A DNA stretch of 44,266 nucleotides from Gammaproteobacteria bacterium (GCA_009692265.1 SHZM01000027.1:1-44266); one strand, 5' to 3'. Counted from the stretch's first letter, positions 23,969 through 34,103 are shown. Notes: generated by a model not told the origin, from the sequence alone. Made by a program: numbers and translations.

Positions 23969-25562
23969 GTGACTCCTCGACTAACCGCGAGATCCGAGTA
24001 AGGCCGTCGTAATGTCCATTGAGATCGGTATCGTACCCGAGCACACGACTGCGCTGTACCACGATGGTGTCTTCGAACCACAGCGGGACATACGGCAGGT
24101 CACCTTGAAGCTCGACTTGAATGGCCCGGTACAGCGCACTCTGAAGATCGCGGGTGGGCGCGCCCTCGGCGCGCTCGATGAGTCGATCGACCACTTCACT
24201 GCTGTAGTGACCCCGATTCGCGCCGCTGGGTGGGCGCGAACTGCTGTGAAAGGCATGGCGGAAAATGTCCGGCAGCTGCAAGCCAACCCACGACAGGCTG
24301 TAGAGCTCGAAGCGACCGGCTTTGATATCGCCGTACAAGGTGCCCCAATCGTAGTTTTGAATCTTGAGCGCAATCCCGACCTCGTGCAATTGCGCCTGAA
24401 GAACTGTCGCGATCCGTCGCCGGAAATGATCATTTGAAGTCTTATAGCTGAGGATCAGCGGCCGCCTAGTGGAGTAGCCTAATTCCCGCAGGCGCTGCGT
24501 AGCCGCCGCCGGGTTGTAGGGGATCGGTGGCAAGCTCGGATGACCCGCCCAATGCTCCGGCACCAGGAGTGAATTGGCCAGACGCGCGTGACCCTTGAAT
24601 AAATACTTGACCAGACTTTGGCGATCTATCGCCTGCGCAATGGCCAGCCGTAGACGCGGATCAGCCGTCGGGCCGCTGGCGAGATTGAACCCGAGATAAC
24701 TGAAGACTGTACCCGGCCGTTGTTGCACCCGCAGCGATGGTTGTTCATCTAGCCACTCGACGAGCTCGGGAGAAAACCCACCTTGCGCAAGATCGAGTTC
24801 ACCGCGTGCCAGCTTGAGCGCACGGGTCGTCTCGTTCGGCACGGTCATGAAATCGACGCGCTGGCCGTCACGCACGCGCGTGAGCGAAAGACGATTCGGC
24901 GACAGTGTGTGGGTGACTCGAAACGGGCCGCTGCCGACAGGCTGCGCGGAAATAGTGGTGCGCGCCGCGTCAGCCGCGCGCAGAATTCCAAGCTGGAGTA
25001 ATCCCGGAAAGAGCGGATCCGCGCGTGACAGCTTGAATTCAACCGTGCGCGAATCAAGCGCCGTGATCGCTTGAACATGCGCGAGCGCACTACGATGCGG
25101 CGAGGCACGCGCAGGATCCAAAATTGCGCGATACGTGGCGACTACATCAGCTGCTCTCACCGCCGTACCGTCGTGGAACCTGTGGCTGGACGCCAGCGTG
25201 AATCGGTACTGCGTGTCTGTGATCGCCTGCCAGCTGGCTAACGCGGGAATTGGCGTGAAATGAGTGTCGAAGTCGACAAGGCTTTCATATAGCAGGCGGC
25301 ATAAGCGGGTGGAGACCGCGTCCGAGGCCTGGCGTGGATCGAGGCTCACCGGCGCGGTCGGCAGGCCGAAGCGCAGAATGGCGTCGTCCTCTCGGGTGCA
25401 GCCTACGAGAAGTGCGCCGAGGAGCGCGCATATCGCAGTGCTACCGCGCGTTTTCAAGCGGGAAGCGTCAGTTGAACGGCGGCGAAACAAGGGGGCCGAG
25501 AGCTTGATTGTCTGTCCAAGATCTCTGGCTCCTTGAACTCGCATAAAAGACGGTTCGGCCAC
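23952..25562 (-). CDS. Peptide/oligopeptide ABC transporter substrate-binding lipoprotein
   Basis: Family 5 extracellular solute-binding protein (OppA/DppA-like), about 536 residues as drawn. A hydrophobic segment ends in the lipobox LLVGC (about residue 55), so the mature protein is probably a lipoprotein. The domain start is LRFGLPTAPVSLDPRQASDAV, and FHDGTAVRAADVVATY is the typical family motif. No permease or ATPase genes are adjacent. The start is unclear: GTG at 25562 and ATG at 25544 both lack good ribosome sites and leave an unusually long basic region before the signal. The pairing with YkuD hints at murein-peptide or cell-wall recycling. Confidence 0.85.
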   Translation of the reverse strand: MAEPSFMRVQGARDLGQTIKLSAPLFRRRSTDASRLKTRGSTAICALLGALLVGCTREDDAILRFGLPTAPVSLDPRQASDAVSTRLCRLLYESLVDFDTHFTPIPALASWQAITDTQYRFTLASSHRFHDGTAVRAADVVATYRAILDPARASPHRSALAHVQAITALDSRTVEFKLSRADPLFPGLLQLGILRAADAARTTISAQPVGSGPFRVTHTLSPNRLSLTRVRDGQRVDFMTVPNETTRALKLARGELDLAQGGFSPELVEWLDEQPSLRVQQRPGTVFSYLGFNLASGPTADPRLRLAIAQAIDRQSLVKYLFKGHARLANSLLVPEHWAGHPSLPPIPYNPAAATQRLRELGYSTRRPLILSYKTSNDHFRRRIATVLQAQLHEVGIALKIQNYDWGTLYGDIKAGRFELYSLSWVGLQLPDIFRHAFHSSSRPPSGANRGHYSSEVVDRLIERAEGAPTRDLQSALYRAIQVELQGDLPYVPLWFEDTIVVQRSRVLGYDTDLNGHYDGLTRISRLVEESRELSN

Positions 25563-25727
25563 ATAGTTCTAAGCCTCTTAAGCCAGCAAGTGACTGCTCG
25601 TGATTTTAAGTAGGTTAATACAAAATTCGGGCTTTATTATTCAAACCGGCGTCGCCTTCTGGGTGAAGCCGTTACCGCGCGAGCAGCGCGGCATGCGCGC
25701 ACCGACTGTTTAATCGGGGAGAGCACC

Positions 25728-25991
25728 ATGAATCCCGTTGTTATCGAACACGTGAGAATTAGTGACCTACCTGAGGCATGGCGCGCTAAACCGGGTTTCG
25801 GTGGTGAAGGACGCGTTACCGCGCATATTGACGCCAAACATCCTGTACAGGTGATCGAAGAAAATTTCGCCACTAACGATCCCGCGTTCGGGATTCGGCG
25901 AGCTCGAGAAGATGTCCGTGACGTTGAGGAGTTCCTCCAACAGCTCCGCGCTCCCCGGTATCATCGAGATGGGTCGCGTGGCACGGACTGA
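25728..25991 (+). CDS. VapB-type antitoxin
   Basis: An 87-residue protein. The C-terminal pattern DPAFGIRRAREDVRDVEEFLQQLRAPRY resembles the toxin-binding tail of VapB-like antitoxins (DPxFGMWxDREDxxDVxxYxRxLR in relatives). GGGGAGAG precedes the ATG. The last ten residues run past the normal end, because the original stop seems to have been lost at the junction with the toxin relic. It would normally neutralise the following VapC RNase, of which only a fragment remains, so it is probably without function. Confidence 0.65.
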   Translation: MNPVVIEHVRISDLPEAWRAKPGFGGEGRVTAHIDAKHPVQVIEENFATNDPAFGIRRAREDVRDVEEFLQQLRAPRYHRDGSRGTD

Positions 25992-26076
25992 CATCCATGC
26001 CCTGCACTTACTTACCGGCAACGACAATCACGTTGCAGCGATTACGGGTTTGAAAATCGAAAAATTCGAACCGTAA
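25988..26076 (+). pseudogene. Relic of VapC-type PIN-domain toxin
   Basis: In the frame +1 to the antitoxin, codons up to the TAA at 26074-26076 read DIHALHLLTGNDNHV...GLKIEKFEP, resembling the C-terminal end of PIN-domain toxins (LVTGNxxHF..I.GLxxE.F). The whole N-terminal part, with the catalytic acidic residues, is absent. The assignment rests on a short segment. Confidence 0.5.
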
Positions 26077-26092
26077 GATCGGGGGCGTTGAT

Positions 26093-26118
26093 GTTGGGGT
26101 TCGCGCGCTCACCCCAAC
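26093..26118. repeat. Palindromic repeat (GTTGGGGT ... ACCCCAAC)
   Basis: Eight-base perfect arms GTTGGGGT (26093-26100) and ACCCCAAC (26111-26118) around TCGCGCGCTC. The same core, GTTGGGGTTCGC...GCTCACC, recurs at 29646-29692. The two copies bracket the cyclase pseudogene. Confidence 0.75.
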
Positions 26119-26137
26119 CTACCCTAGCTGGGTCCGG

Positions 26138-29100
26138 TTACCCGACGCTCGACAGCGCCTCAATGAGGGCCTGGGCGTCCCGCAGATCTGGGGTGTCGAA
26201 GCCCTCGGTGAACCAGCTGTAAATCCCGGACAGTAAATGATGAGCGTCGGCGTGTTTTCCTTGCTGCTGCCATAGCCGGGCAAGGCTGGTGGCGGCGCGT
26301 AGTTCCCAGGATTTGGCGGTCTGTGCCCTGGCGACTTCGAGGGCTTTCTCGAAGTACGCTGCGGCTTCTTTCTCGGTGGCCGAAGCGGGATGCTCTCGGC
26401 ATGACTGCAGGGTCAGCTCGCCCTTGAGGCGATACAGTTCGGCCTCGTTCCAGCGTTCGTCGGTCTTCGCCACCAGCGCCAATGCTTCGTCGATGGTCTT
26501 CAGCCCTGCAGCGACCTGGCCGTCGCGCGCATAGCCTTCGGCCAAACCGCTCATGAATAGCGGCATCCACAGTGCTGCCTCCAGCGCCTGCATTGCCGCC
26601 AGCCCCTGCTGAAGCTGCACGAGTCCCGCTTCTCTCTGCTCACACACATCCGAGTGCGCGGCAAGCGCCCACCCCTGGAGGGCGGGTCCAACGGCCAACC
26701 ACCAGGGAAACCCCTGCGCTTCCGCCAGGTTCTCCAGTGACGCCGTGTGCGGGGATGCGGCCTCGCCGTCGCGCGCCATCAGGTGAACCTTAGCAACGGC
26801 ACCGAGCGCTTCGGCGATACTGAACGGATGTGCCAAGTCGCGGGCGACGGCAAGCCCGTGCCGAGCTTGCGTTACTGCCTGCTCCGGGTAGCCGCGCAGC
26901 CAGAGCAACTCGGCGCGATAGGTCAACATACACGATTCCGTGTCCTGACCAACCGTATGCATAAGGTCGCGCTGGAACGTAGGGTTGTAGAATCCAAAAG
27001 CCTGATCATAATGTGCTTGCGCGGATTCGAGCTGCCCCATCCACATCAACGTAAATGCGAGAAAACAATGGACGGTAACGGACAGCGCGGGATCCTGCCG
27101 GGTCTGCGCGACGGGCAGGAACTGCTCCAGTAGCGCGAGCGACGCAGTGTGGTTTCCCCGCACTGAATAAAAAGACACCAACCCGAACAGGACTCCCGCA
27201 ATCTGCAGCGGCTCGCCCACCTGTAGGCATAATTCCCGCGCGCGGTTATAGATCTACTCCACGCCGGCGGCGCTGTACCCACTCGTCACCATCAAAGATG
27301 TCCCGAGACTGAGTTGGAGCGAGAGTTCCTGGCGCGCACGTTCAGCGGCATCCGGCAGCGTTTTGAACGCCTCCAGCGCCGCCGTGAAACAATCAACGGC
27401 CTCGGCATTGGCCGAGCGCCGCGCCGCCTGCTCTCCGGCCAGGGCGAGGTACTCCACCGCCTTGACGGCATTGCCACTGTGGCGGTAATGATGCGCAAGC
27501 GCGGGGTAGTGATCTTCGAGGCTCGCTTAATTGAGCGTTTCCAACGCGAGCGCCGTGCGTTCATGCAGAAGCTTGCGGCTCTCCTGCAGCACGGTGTTGT
27601 AGGCCACCTCCTGCGTGAGTGCGTGCTTGAAAATGTATTCGACCTCGGGGAAGGCCGGCTGCTCGTAGAGGAACTCCTTGCGCTGTAGCGTCGCCAGCAG
27701 TCGGTAGCGCTCTTCGTCCGTCTGCGGCAGCACTTCACGCATCAGACTCAACGGAAAGTTCCGGCCCACCACCGCGAGTTGCTGCAACAACGCTTTCTCG
27801 TCCGCCGCCAGCCGATCGATACGCGCGGCGAGGATCCCCTGCACCGTCGGCGGCAGCTGCAATGAGGCGGTGTGTTGCGTCACGCGGTAATGCTCGGCGG
27901 TCCCGGCCAAGGTGCCGTCCTCGACCAGCGCCTGCACCACTCCTTCCATGAAAAATGGCGTGCCCTCGGTTTTTACCAGTATCAACGCCTTCACCGCCAC
28001 CAGGCTCGGGTCGTCACCGAGCAAGAAGCTCAGCAGTTCCTCCATCTCCGCGCGCCCGAGCGGTGCCAGACGCAGCTGCGTGTAGTAAGTCTTCTGCCCC
28101 CACTCATGCCGATACTCGGGCCGATAATTGGTCAACAGCAACAGCCGCGCACTCGCGATACTTTCGCTGAGCGCGTCCAGGAACCCTTGGGTCTCGCTGT
28201 CGATCCAGTGTAGATCCTCAAACACCAGGACGAGCGGCTGCTTCAGACTCTCCCGCAAGAACAATTTCTTCAGCGCTTCGAACGTGCGGCGGCGGCGGAT
28301 CTGCGGGTCCATCTGCGCCAGCGGTGAGGGCCGCTCGTCGATGTCGAACAAGGTGAACAGGTAAAGGCAGGATGTCTTCGAGGCTGCGGTCAAGGGTCAG
28401 CACCTTGCCGTTAATTTTCTCGCGGCGCGTGCGCTCGTCGTCGGACGGCTCGATGCGGAAATAACTATTGAGCAGATCGATCACAGGCAGGTAGACGGAG
28501 GCCTTGCCGTGCGAGACCGAATACGCCGCGAGGGTGAGACAACCGGCGCCCGACCGGCGCCGGAATTCGTAGAAAAGGCGCGACTTACCCATGCCCGGCT
28601 CGCCCATCACGCCGATCACCTGGCCGTGCCCGGCGCGCGCGTCCTCGAGCGCGTGCAGCATCTGCGTGAACTCCTGCTCGCGGCCGACGAAGCGCGTGAG
28701 CCCCCGTCGCTCTGCCACTTCCAGACGGGTGCGGGCCTCGCCAACCCCGGTCACTTCGAACACCGCGAGCGGCTGCTCCAACCCCCTGATGACGGCCTCA
28801 CCCAGCGGCTTCAACGCGAAATAACCGTCGACAAGCTTCTGCGTATAGGCCGTGATCAGGATCGATCCCGGGGTCGCCATCTGCTCCATGCGCGCGGCGA
28901 GATTGATCGAATGGCCGACCGGCACGTAATCGGTATGTAAGTCTTCTTTACGGATCGAGCGCACCACCACCTCGCCGGTGTTAACGCCAATCCGTAACGC
29001 CAGCGGCGCGCCATGTTCGAGACGCACACGATCGCCGTAGCGGCGCATGGCGTCCTGCATGTGGAGCGCGGCGAAGAGCGCGCGTTGCGCATGATCTTCC

Positions 29101-29561
29101 TGTGCAATCGGCGCGCCGAACAGCGCGAGGATGCCGTCACCCATAACCTGTGCGACATAGCCCTCGTAACGGTGCACGGCATCCATCATGAGCTGCAGCG
29201 CCGGATCGACGATCGCGCGGGCGGCTTCCGGGTCCAGGCCTTCGATGAGCGCGGTCGAGCCCTTGAGATCGGCGAAAACGATAGTAATGGTCTTACGCTC
29301 GCCTTCGAGGGCCGACTTCGACTGCAGGATTTTGTCGGCGGGGTGTTTCGGGGTGTAATCCACGACGCGACGAGCAGGGACGTCTTGCGGGGCCTCGGTT
29401 GAACCGCTTGGCGTGGTTCCCGCGCCGCACTTTGTGCAGAACTTTCTGCCGGGCTTTAGCTCGGCGTCGCACTGGGTACAGCGTCGAAGCAGAGAAACAC
29501 CACATACCCCGCAGAAGCTGTCATCGATGTCGTTGGTAAACTCGCAGGCGGGGCACTTCAT
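26138..29561 (-). pseudogene. Class III cyclase/AAA ATPase/TPR regulator, inactivated by a frameshift and two stops
   Basis: Originally about 1,140 codons. Order: zinc ribbon (CPACEF...CGVCG, CTQC...CTKCG), class III nucleotide cyclase domain (VFADLKGSTALIE, GDGILALFGAP), AAA ATPase (Walker A GEPGMGKS), then a TPR-rich tail to 26138. Lesions: one extra T in CCTTTACC at about 28363-28366 shifts the frame (DRSLEDILP should continue YLFTLFDIDERPS); TAA at 27527-27529; TAG at 27254-27256. Between lesions the chain remains well conserved. Family members are signalling proteins of unclear output. A related truncated gene lies at 37960-38508. Confidence 0.88.
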
Positions 29562-29645
29562 GCAGCGATAGTACTGGATTTTCCGGAGTATTCGGGAGAC
29601 AGAGAGAAGCGAAAACTTGCAAACGCGGGAGAGGAGATGGAGCCA

Positions 29646-29692
29646 GTTCGTAGGTTGTTGGGGTTCGCTTCGCTCACCGCCAACCTACGAAC
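29646..29692. repeat. Palindromic repeat (GTTCGTAGGTTG ... CAACCTACGAAC)
   Basis: Twelve-base perfect arms at 29646-29657 and 29681-29692 enclose TTGGGGTTCGCTTCGCTCACCGC, matching the core of the repeat at 26093-26118. It is of the REP-like class common in gammaproteobacterial intergenic DNA. It coincides with the truncated 3' end of the fragment at 29685-29894. Confidence 0.8.
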
Positions 29693-29894
29693 GGTCCCGG
29701 ATCTGTGTTTTACCTGGCGGTACCGGATAGAAAATGCGATACCAATAGGAAAATCCGGTGCCGGAGCGCAAGGCCAACGTGCCCGGCGACCCCGGGAGTA
29801 ACCGACCGGCACTGAAGGCACGCTCCTTTAATTCGGCGTACTGGGTACGAAAGGCGAGCTCGTGGTGGCGGAAATGATTCAGGTTGTTTGACAT
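29685..29894 (-). pseudogene. N-terminal fragment, possibly of a nucleotidyltransferase-fold protein
   Basis: From an ATG at 29894 the frame reads MSNNLNHFRHHELAFRTQYA, then ELKERAFSAGRLLPGSPG and GFSYWYRIFYPVP, and stops inside the palindromic repeat. The pattern of an N-terminal helix followed by GS...YWYRxFY resembles the start of GSU2403-type nucleotidyltransferase proteins, but this is from memory of the family and weak. The rest of the gene is missing. Confidence 0.4.
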
Positions 29895-29924
29895 AGCCGG
29901 ACGCGCAAAAAAATTACCCAACAA

Positions 29925-30458
29925 AAACGAATTTTATAGGGTAACTCTAGGAGCCTTGCTGGCTTTTTGCGGCACCTGTAGCGCTACGATTCTGAAATCG
30001 ATTCCAGGTTTATTTAATCGGAAGCAAAAAAATAAACCTGACCCCAATATTCGAGAGTGTCTTTTAGAGCAAACGAAGTCCCTTCCTGGAGGCGGATATG
30101 CTGGAAGCGCGCGAAGGGACTGGCTGGGGAAAAGCGCAACACCTCCATCGCCAATTCATTCATCAGGCGGGTGAGCAGCAAGTCGCATGAAGGTGGGGGA
30201 CTGACGCTTGGCGAGTTGATTATGTAACGGTTTATAGTGCACGGACTGCGCGCCGGTCCAAGAAACGGTGGCAGGACTATTTAACGTTAGTGCTCGCAGT
30301 CCAGGTTGCTCTGATGTTCAGTCGTGTTGCCGAAAAATAAACTTGGCACCGATATCTATCCGGTCTTCGCCGTCCGCTAACTTCTCGGTTCCGAATCCAA
30401 TAACGTGCTGAGTTCGATGGCTGTCCCGAAATTCGCGCCGAAATTCCGCGCTTAGCGG
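29925..30458. other. Gene-poor stretch with repeat relics
   Basis: No convincing gene. It contains AAATAAACCTGACCCCAATAT (about 30018-30046), like ends of REP/RAYT-type repeats, and a degenerate relative AAAATAAACTTGGCACCGATAT near 30335-30356. A separate 9-bp perfect inverted repeat, AGTCCCTTC (30077-30085) and GAAGGGACT (30113-30121), has a 27-base loop and no T-run. Small open frames here have no recognisable similarity. Confidence 0.5.
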
Positions 30459-31778
30459 TCATCCGCCGTTTCCAGGTTCGAAAACCGCGAGAGACTCAAC
30501 GTGCGCCGTGTGCGGAAACATATCGATCACCCCGGCCGCCTGCAGTCGCAGCCCGCGCTCGCGCACTAGAATCGCGGTGTCCCGCGCGAGGGTGACCGGG
30601 TTACAGGAGATATACACAAGCCGCGTCACCCCTCGCAGAGAGATCGCACGCAGCAGCAATTCGGCACCACTGCGCGGGGGATCGAGCAGTATTTTAGTGA
30701 AAGGGCGTGCCGACAACGCGCCGAGTTCGTCGGCGCGAAACAAATCAGCGCGAATAAACTCGACGTTAGTAAGACCATTACGCGCCGCGTTGTCACGGGC
30801 GCGTTCGACTAACCCTTGCTCGTTTTCCACGCCGACGACCTGCCCGGCCCGCCGCGCGAGCGGCAGGGTGAAATTGCCGAGGCCACAGAAAAGGTCCAGC
30901 ACACTGTCGGTAGTAGTCGGCGACAAGGCGTCGACTGCCGCGTGCACCAGCGCGCGATTAATGTCCGCGTTTACTTGCACGAAATCACCGGGTTGAAAGG
31001 CGAACGTGAACCCGTCGACGTGATACGCCAACGCCGCGCCAGCCGCGACCGGGACCAGGCTCGCGAGACTGCCAGCTTGCAGATAAATCTTCAGTCCAGT
31101 CTCGACTTCAAAGCCCACGAGAATCTCGAGATCCGAAGGGCTAAACGCCTGCAAATGCCGGAGCACCAACACTGTGGTGTTGTCATCCGCGGCAATTTCG
31201 ATCTGGGGGATGTGCTCAGGAATGCTCAGACTGTTGACCATCGCGCGTAGCGCCGGCAGGCGCTCACCTACCGACGGGACGAGCACCGCGCATACATCGA
31301 TCGCGGTTACATACGCAGTCGCCTTCTCGCGGAACCCGATTAAAACCCCGCCTTTTTTCGGCACGAAGCGCACGCTCAGCCGCGCCCGTCGGCGGTAGCC
31401 CCAGAGCGGCCCGAGTATGGGTTCGAGTACCTGCTCCGGGGTCACTCCCGCTTGGTGTTGCAGATGTTCCAAGAGCACCTGCTGCTTGTGCGCGATTTGC
31501 GTCGCGGGTTCGAGATGTTGTAACGAGCAGCCGCCACAGATCGCGGCGTGCGGACAGCGTGGCGTCACACGGGCGGGGTCAGTCTTAAGAAATTCCACGG
31601 CAACCGCTTCGTCATAACGCCGATGACGCCGCGCGACCTGCGCGACGACGAGTTCGCCAGGCAGCGCATCGGCCACGAACACCGTTTTGCCGAGGTAACG
31701 GCCGACGCCGCGGCCTTCGTGCGAGAGTCGATCGATGGTGACTTCGTAGCGACGCGGCAGATCGCGCTTAGCGCTCAT
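30459..31778 (-). CDS. rlmD: 23S rRNA (uracil-1939-C5)-methyltransferase
   Basis: SAM-dependent RNA m5U methyltransferase (RlmD/RumA), about 439 residues. An N-terminal TRAM domain (residues of about 8-65, YEVTIDRLSHEGRGVG) is followed by the 4Fe-4S cysteines CPHAAICGGC with a further Cys downstream, the SAM motif DLFCGLGNFTLPLA, and the nucleophile in YISCNPVTLARD. The ATG at 31778 overlaps the stop of the exonuclease gene (ATGA); five codons of extra frame upstream are ignored. Housekeeping; no lesion seen. Confidence 0.95.
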   Translation of the reverse strand: MSAKRDLPRRYEVTIDRLSHEGRGVGRYLGKTVFVADALPGELVVAQVARRHRRYDEAVAVEFLKTDPARVTPRCPHAAICGGCSLQHLEPATQIAHKQQVLLEHLQHQAGVTPEQVLEPILGPLWGYRRRARLSVRFVPKKGGVLIGFREKATAYVTAIDVCAVLVPSVGERLPALRAMVNSLSIPEHIPQIEIAADDNTTVLVLRHLQAFSPSDLEILVGFEVETGLKIYLQAGSLASLVPVAAGAALAYHVDGFTFAFQPGDFVQVNADINRALVHAAVDALSPTTTDSVLDLFCGLGNFTLPLARRAGQVVGVENEQGLVERARDNAARNGLTNVEFIRADLFRADELGALSARPFTKILLDPPRSGAELLLRAISLRGVTRLVYISCNPVTLARDTAILVRERGLRLQAAGVIDMFPHTAHVESLAVFEPGNGG

Positions 31779-32563
31779 GCCGGGGGCGGCCACGCCGCGA
31801 GAAAATCTCCGAAATGTGTTTTGCCTTGTTCGGCGAGGTAGGTACGAAGTTTGTCGTGTTCATCGACATATTGCCGCTCGTGCAGGTTGCCGCGCATGCG
31901 CTCAAAGGCGAGAAACAATAAATAGGTATTCAGCACATCCGTTTCGCAATACGCGCGGATCTCCGCCAAGCCACCAGCGAGGTATTGCTTCCACACATCC
32001 CCGCCCGTCATTCCCAGCTTGCCGGGGAACCCCATCAAGGTCGCCATTTCATCGAGTTTGGCGGTTGCCCGCGGTTGGTAACCAGACAGTACATCCATCA
32101 AATCGAGATGACGCCAATGGTAGCGTCCGAGATAATTGTTGTAGCGAAAACTTGTGTCGTCATTACCCGTTTCCCAGTAACGCGGTGCGGCGACGCCGTT
32201 GAGCAGCGCGCGATAGTGCATTACGGGGAGGTCGAAGCCCCCACCATTCCATGAAACTAATGTCGGTGAATAGCGTTCGATCCCATCGTAAAAGCGCTTG
32301 AGCAATTCAGCTTCACTCGCCGCCTCGTCGCCTAAAGACCACACCGTTACCCGATCTTCAAAGCGAAACACCGCCGCAATGGTGCAAATCTTTTGTAAGT
32401 GATGCCGTATAAATTCGGATTGCCCGTCGGTTTCCTGCTGGCGCTTGGCGACCATCACCTTGGCGACGTCTTCGTCGCTCAGACCGTCCAGGTGCCACAG
32501 TCGACGCGCGCCATCGACATCGGGAATCGTTTCGATATCAAAGACAAGGGTATTGAAAATCAT
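31775..32563 (-). CDS. PolB-like 3'-5' exonuclease
   Basis: A 262-residue DnaQ-fold protein of the predicted PolB-like exonuclease family (COG3298). Exo I is FDIETIPD, Exo II WNGGGFDLPV, and Exo III lies in the C-terminal YCETDVLNTYLLFL. Nuclease activity on single-stranded ends is expected from the acidic residues; the cellular role is not well defined. It overlaps rlmD by four bases and follows cysM by three bases, so it sits in a compact operon. Confidence 0.85.
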   Translation of the reverse strand: MIFNTLVFDIETIPDVDGARRLWHLDGLSDEDVAKVMVAKRQQETDGQSEFIRHHLQKICTIAAVFRFEDRVTVWSLGDEAASEAELLKRFYDGIERYSPTLVSWNGGGFDLPVMHYRALLNGVAAPRYWETGNDDTSFRYNNYLGRYHWRHLDLMDVLSGYQPRATAKLDEMATLMGFPGKLGMTGGDVWKQYLAGGLAEIRAYCETDVLNTYLLFLAFERMRGNLHERQYVDEHDKLRTYLAEQGKTHFGDFLAAWPPPA

Positions 32564-32566
32564 CCG

Positions 32567-33457
32567 CTATGCCGGAAATACCTGGGTGGAGAGATAACGA
32601 TCGCCGCGATCACAGATCACCGTAACGATTGTTGCCGCACTGACCTCGCGCGCGAGGCCGAGCGCCGCGTACATCGCGCCACCCGCTGAAATGCCACCGA
32701 AGATGCCCTCGGTCTTGGCGAGTTCACGCGCGGTCTCTTCCGCGTCTTTTTGGGTGACGTCGATAATACGGTCAACCTGTGCGCGGTCGAAAATCGCCGG
32801 CACGTAGGGCGGCTTCCAGCGTCGTATGCCAGGAATTGAAGCCCCTTCCTGCGGTTGAACTCCGACAATCTGGATCGCCGGATTTTGTTCTTTCAGATAA
32901 CGTCCGGTCCCCATGATGGTGCCGGTGGTGCCCATGGCACTGACGAAATGAGTCACGGTGCCCTGGGTCGCGCGCCAAATCTCAGGGCCGGTGGTCTCGT
33001 AGTGTGACTGCGGGTTGTCCGGGTTCGCGAACTGATCGAGCACCCGCCCCTCGCCATCGGCTTCCATGCAGCGTGCGAGATCGATCGCTGCTTCCATGCC
33101 GCCATCCTTCGGTACGAGGATGATTTCCGCACCGTAGGCTTTCATCAGCGCACGCCGCTCGATACTCATGTTTTCGGGCATGATTAGGATTAAGCGATAA
33201 CCCCGCATCGCCGCGACCATCGCGAGCGCAATGCCGGTGTTGCCACTCGTAGCCTCAATCAACACATCCCCCGCCTTAATCTCACCGCGCGCCTCGGCGC
33301 GGAGGATCATATTGCGCGCAGGTCGATCCTTGACCGAGCCAGCCGGATTATGATTTTCTAGTTTCGCGAGGAGGACGCTAGTAGTCGCGCCCGGTAACCG
33401 TTGTAGGCGAACTAGCGGGGTGGCACCAACGGTGTCTTCGATGGTCGGGTAATGCAT
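32567..33457 (-). CDS. cysM: Cysteine synthase B
   Basis: PLP-dependent O-acetylserine sulfhydrylase, 296 residues. The PLP lysine is in NPAGSVKDRPA, the phosphate-binding loop in ATSGNTGIA, and the C-terminal DRGDRYLS segment is the family end. CysM rather than CysK is favoured by the short length and by the PTIEDTVGATPLVRL start. It makes cysteine from O-acetylserine and sulfide or thiosulfate. First gene of the cysM-exonuclease-rlmD run. Confidence 0.92.
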   Translation of the reverse strand: MHYPTIEDTVGATPLVRLQRLPGATTSVLLAKLENHNPAGSVKDRPARNMILRAEARGEIKAGDVLIEATSGNTGIALAMVAAMRGYRLILIMPENMSIERRALMKAYGAEIILVPKDGGMEAAIDLARCMEADGEGRVLDQFANPDNPQSHYETTGPEIWRATQGTVTHFVSAMGTTGTIMGTGRYLKEQNPAIQIVGVQPQEGASIPGIRRWKPPYVPAIFDRAQVDRIIDVTQKDAEETARELAKTEGIFGGISAGGAMYAALGLAREVSAATIVTVICDRGDRYLSTQVFPA

Positions 33458-33551
33458 CGGCCGACTCTAACAAAATGGGCGATGAACAAGAATGGGAATG
33501 TGTTCCCCGCGGAATCGCCGGGTCACGACGAACGCAGACGCGGATAGACGG

Positions 33552-34103
33552 TCAGAACCGATAGCCAAACTCGAACAAATGGAAATTAATCCCCGGGTTC
33601 TTTTCCCCGATGCCGGCGTTGGAGAGATGTTGGAAGCGATACAGAAATTCATAGCGGCCACTTTCGCCTAAGCGCACACCACCACCGACATGGCTACCGA
33701 ACGAAAAACCGATATCGAAATCCTTGTCCTCGATCTCGCTTTCGGTGTGTCCATGGGGACCCGTCCCCAGCTCCAGGAATGGCGCAAAACCGCTTGCGGG
33801 ATCGCGCTGCCAGCGCAGCACCGGCATCATGTACACGTCGACCAACGAATCATTGCCGGTGCGGCCCGGATTGCTGTCCCAAAAATTAACCCCAGCTTCC
33901 CAGTAACCACCTAAATACCAACTACCCGATTGCAGCCAGTGCGCGCTCCAGTCGATCGTCGCCGTGGCACCGTAGCGGTCAATTTCGGCGTCACCGGCGG
34001 ACTTGCCATACTCGAAACCGATTTTGTCGATGGGGTACGCCGGCATCGAGCCGAAGAGAAAAGCCAGGAGCGTCAGCGCTCGCGAGGGGTGTGCTGCTTG
34101 CAT
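33552..34103 (-). CDS. pagL: Lipid A 3-O-deacylase (PagL family)
   Basis: Outer-membrane beta-barrel enzyme removing the 3-position acyl chain of lipid A. From the ATG at 34103 there is a signal peptide (about 22 residues, ALTLLAFLFGSMPAYP) and a mature barrel of about 160 residues. The active-site His-Ser pair is in FQHLSNAG near the C-terminus, and the chain ends in an aromatic residue (FGYRF), as outer-membrane proteins do. A longer frame starts 15 codons upstream but would spoil the signal. Presence supports a Gram-negative host. Confidence 0.88.
   Translation of the reverse strand: MQAAHPSRALTLLAFLFGSMPAYPIDKIGFEYGKSAGDAEIDRYGATATIDWSAHWLQSGSWYLGGYWEAGVNFWDSNPGRTGNDSLVDVYMMPVLRWQRDPASGFAPFLELGTGPHGHTESEIEDKDFDIGFSFGSHVGGGVRLGESGRYEFLYRFQHLSNAGIGEKNPGINFHLFEFGYRF

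Noticed and set aside
30277-30462. 61-codon minus-strand frame in the gene-poor stretch
   Set aside because: No ribosome site or family resemblance was seen, and it overlaps the end of rlmD in another frame.
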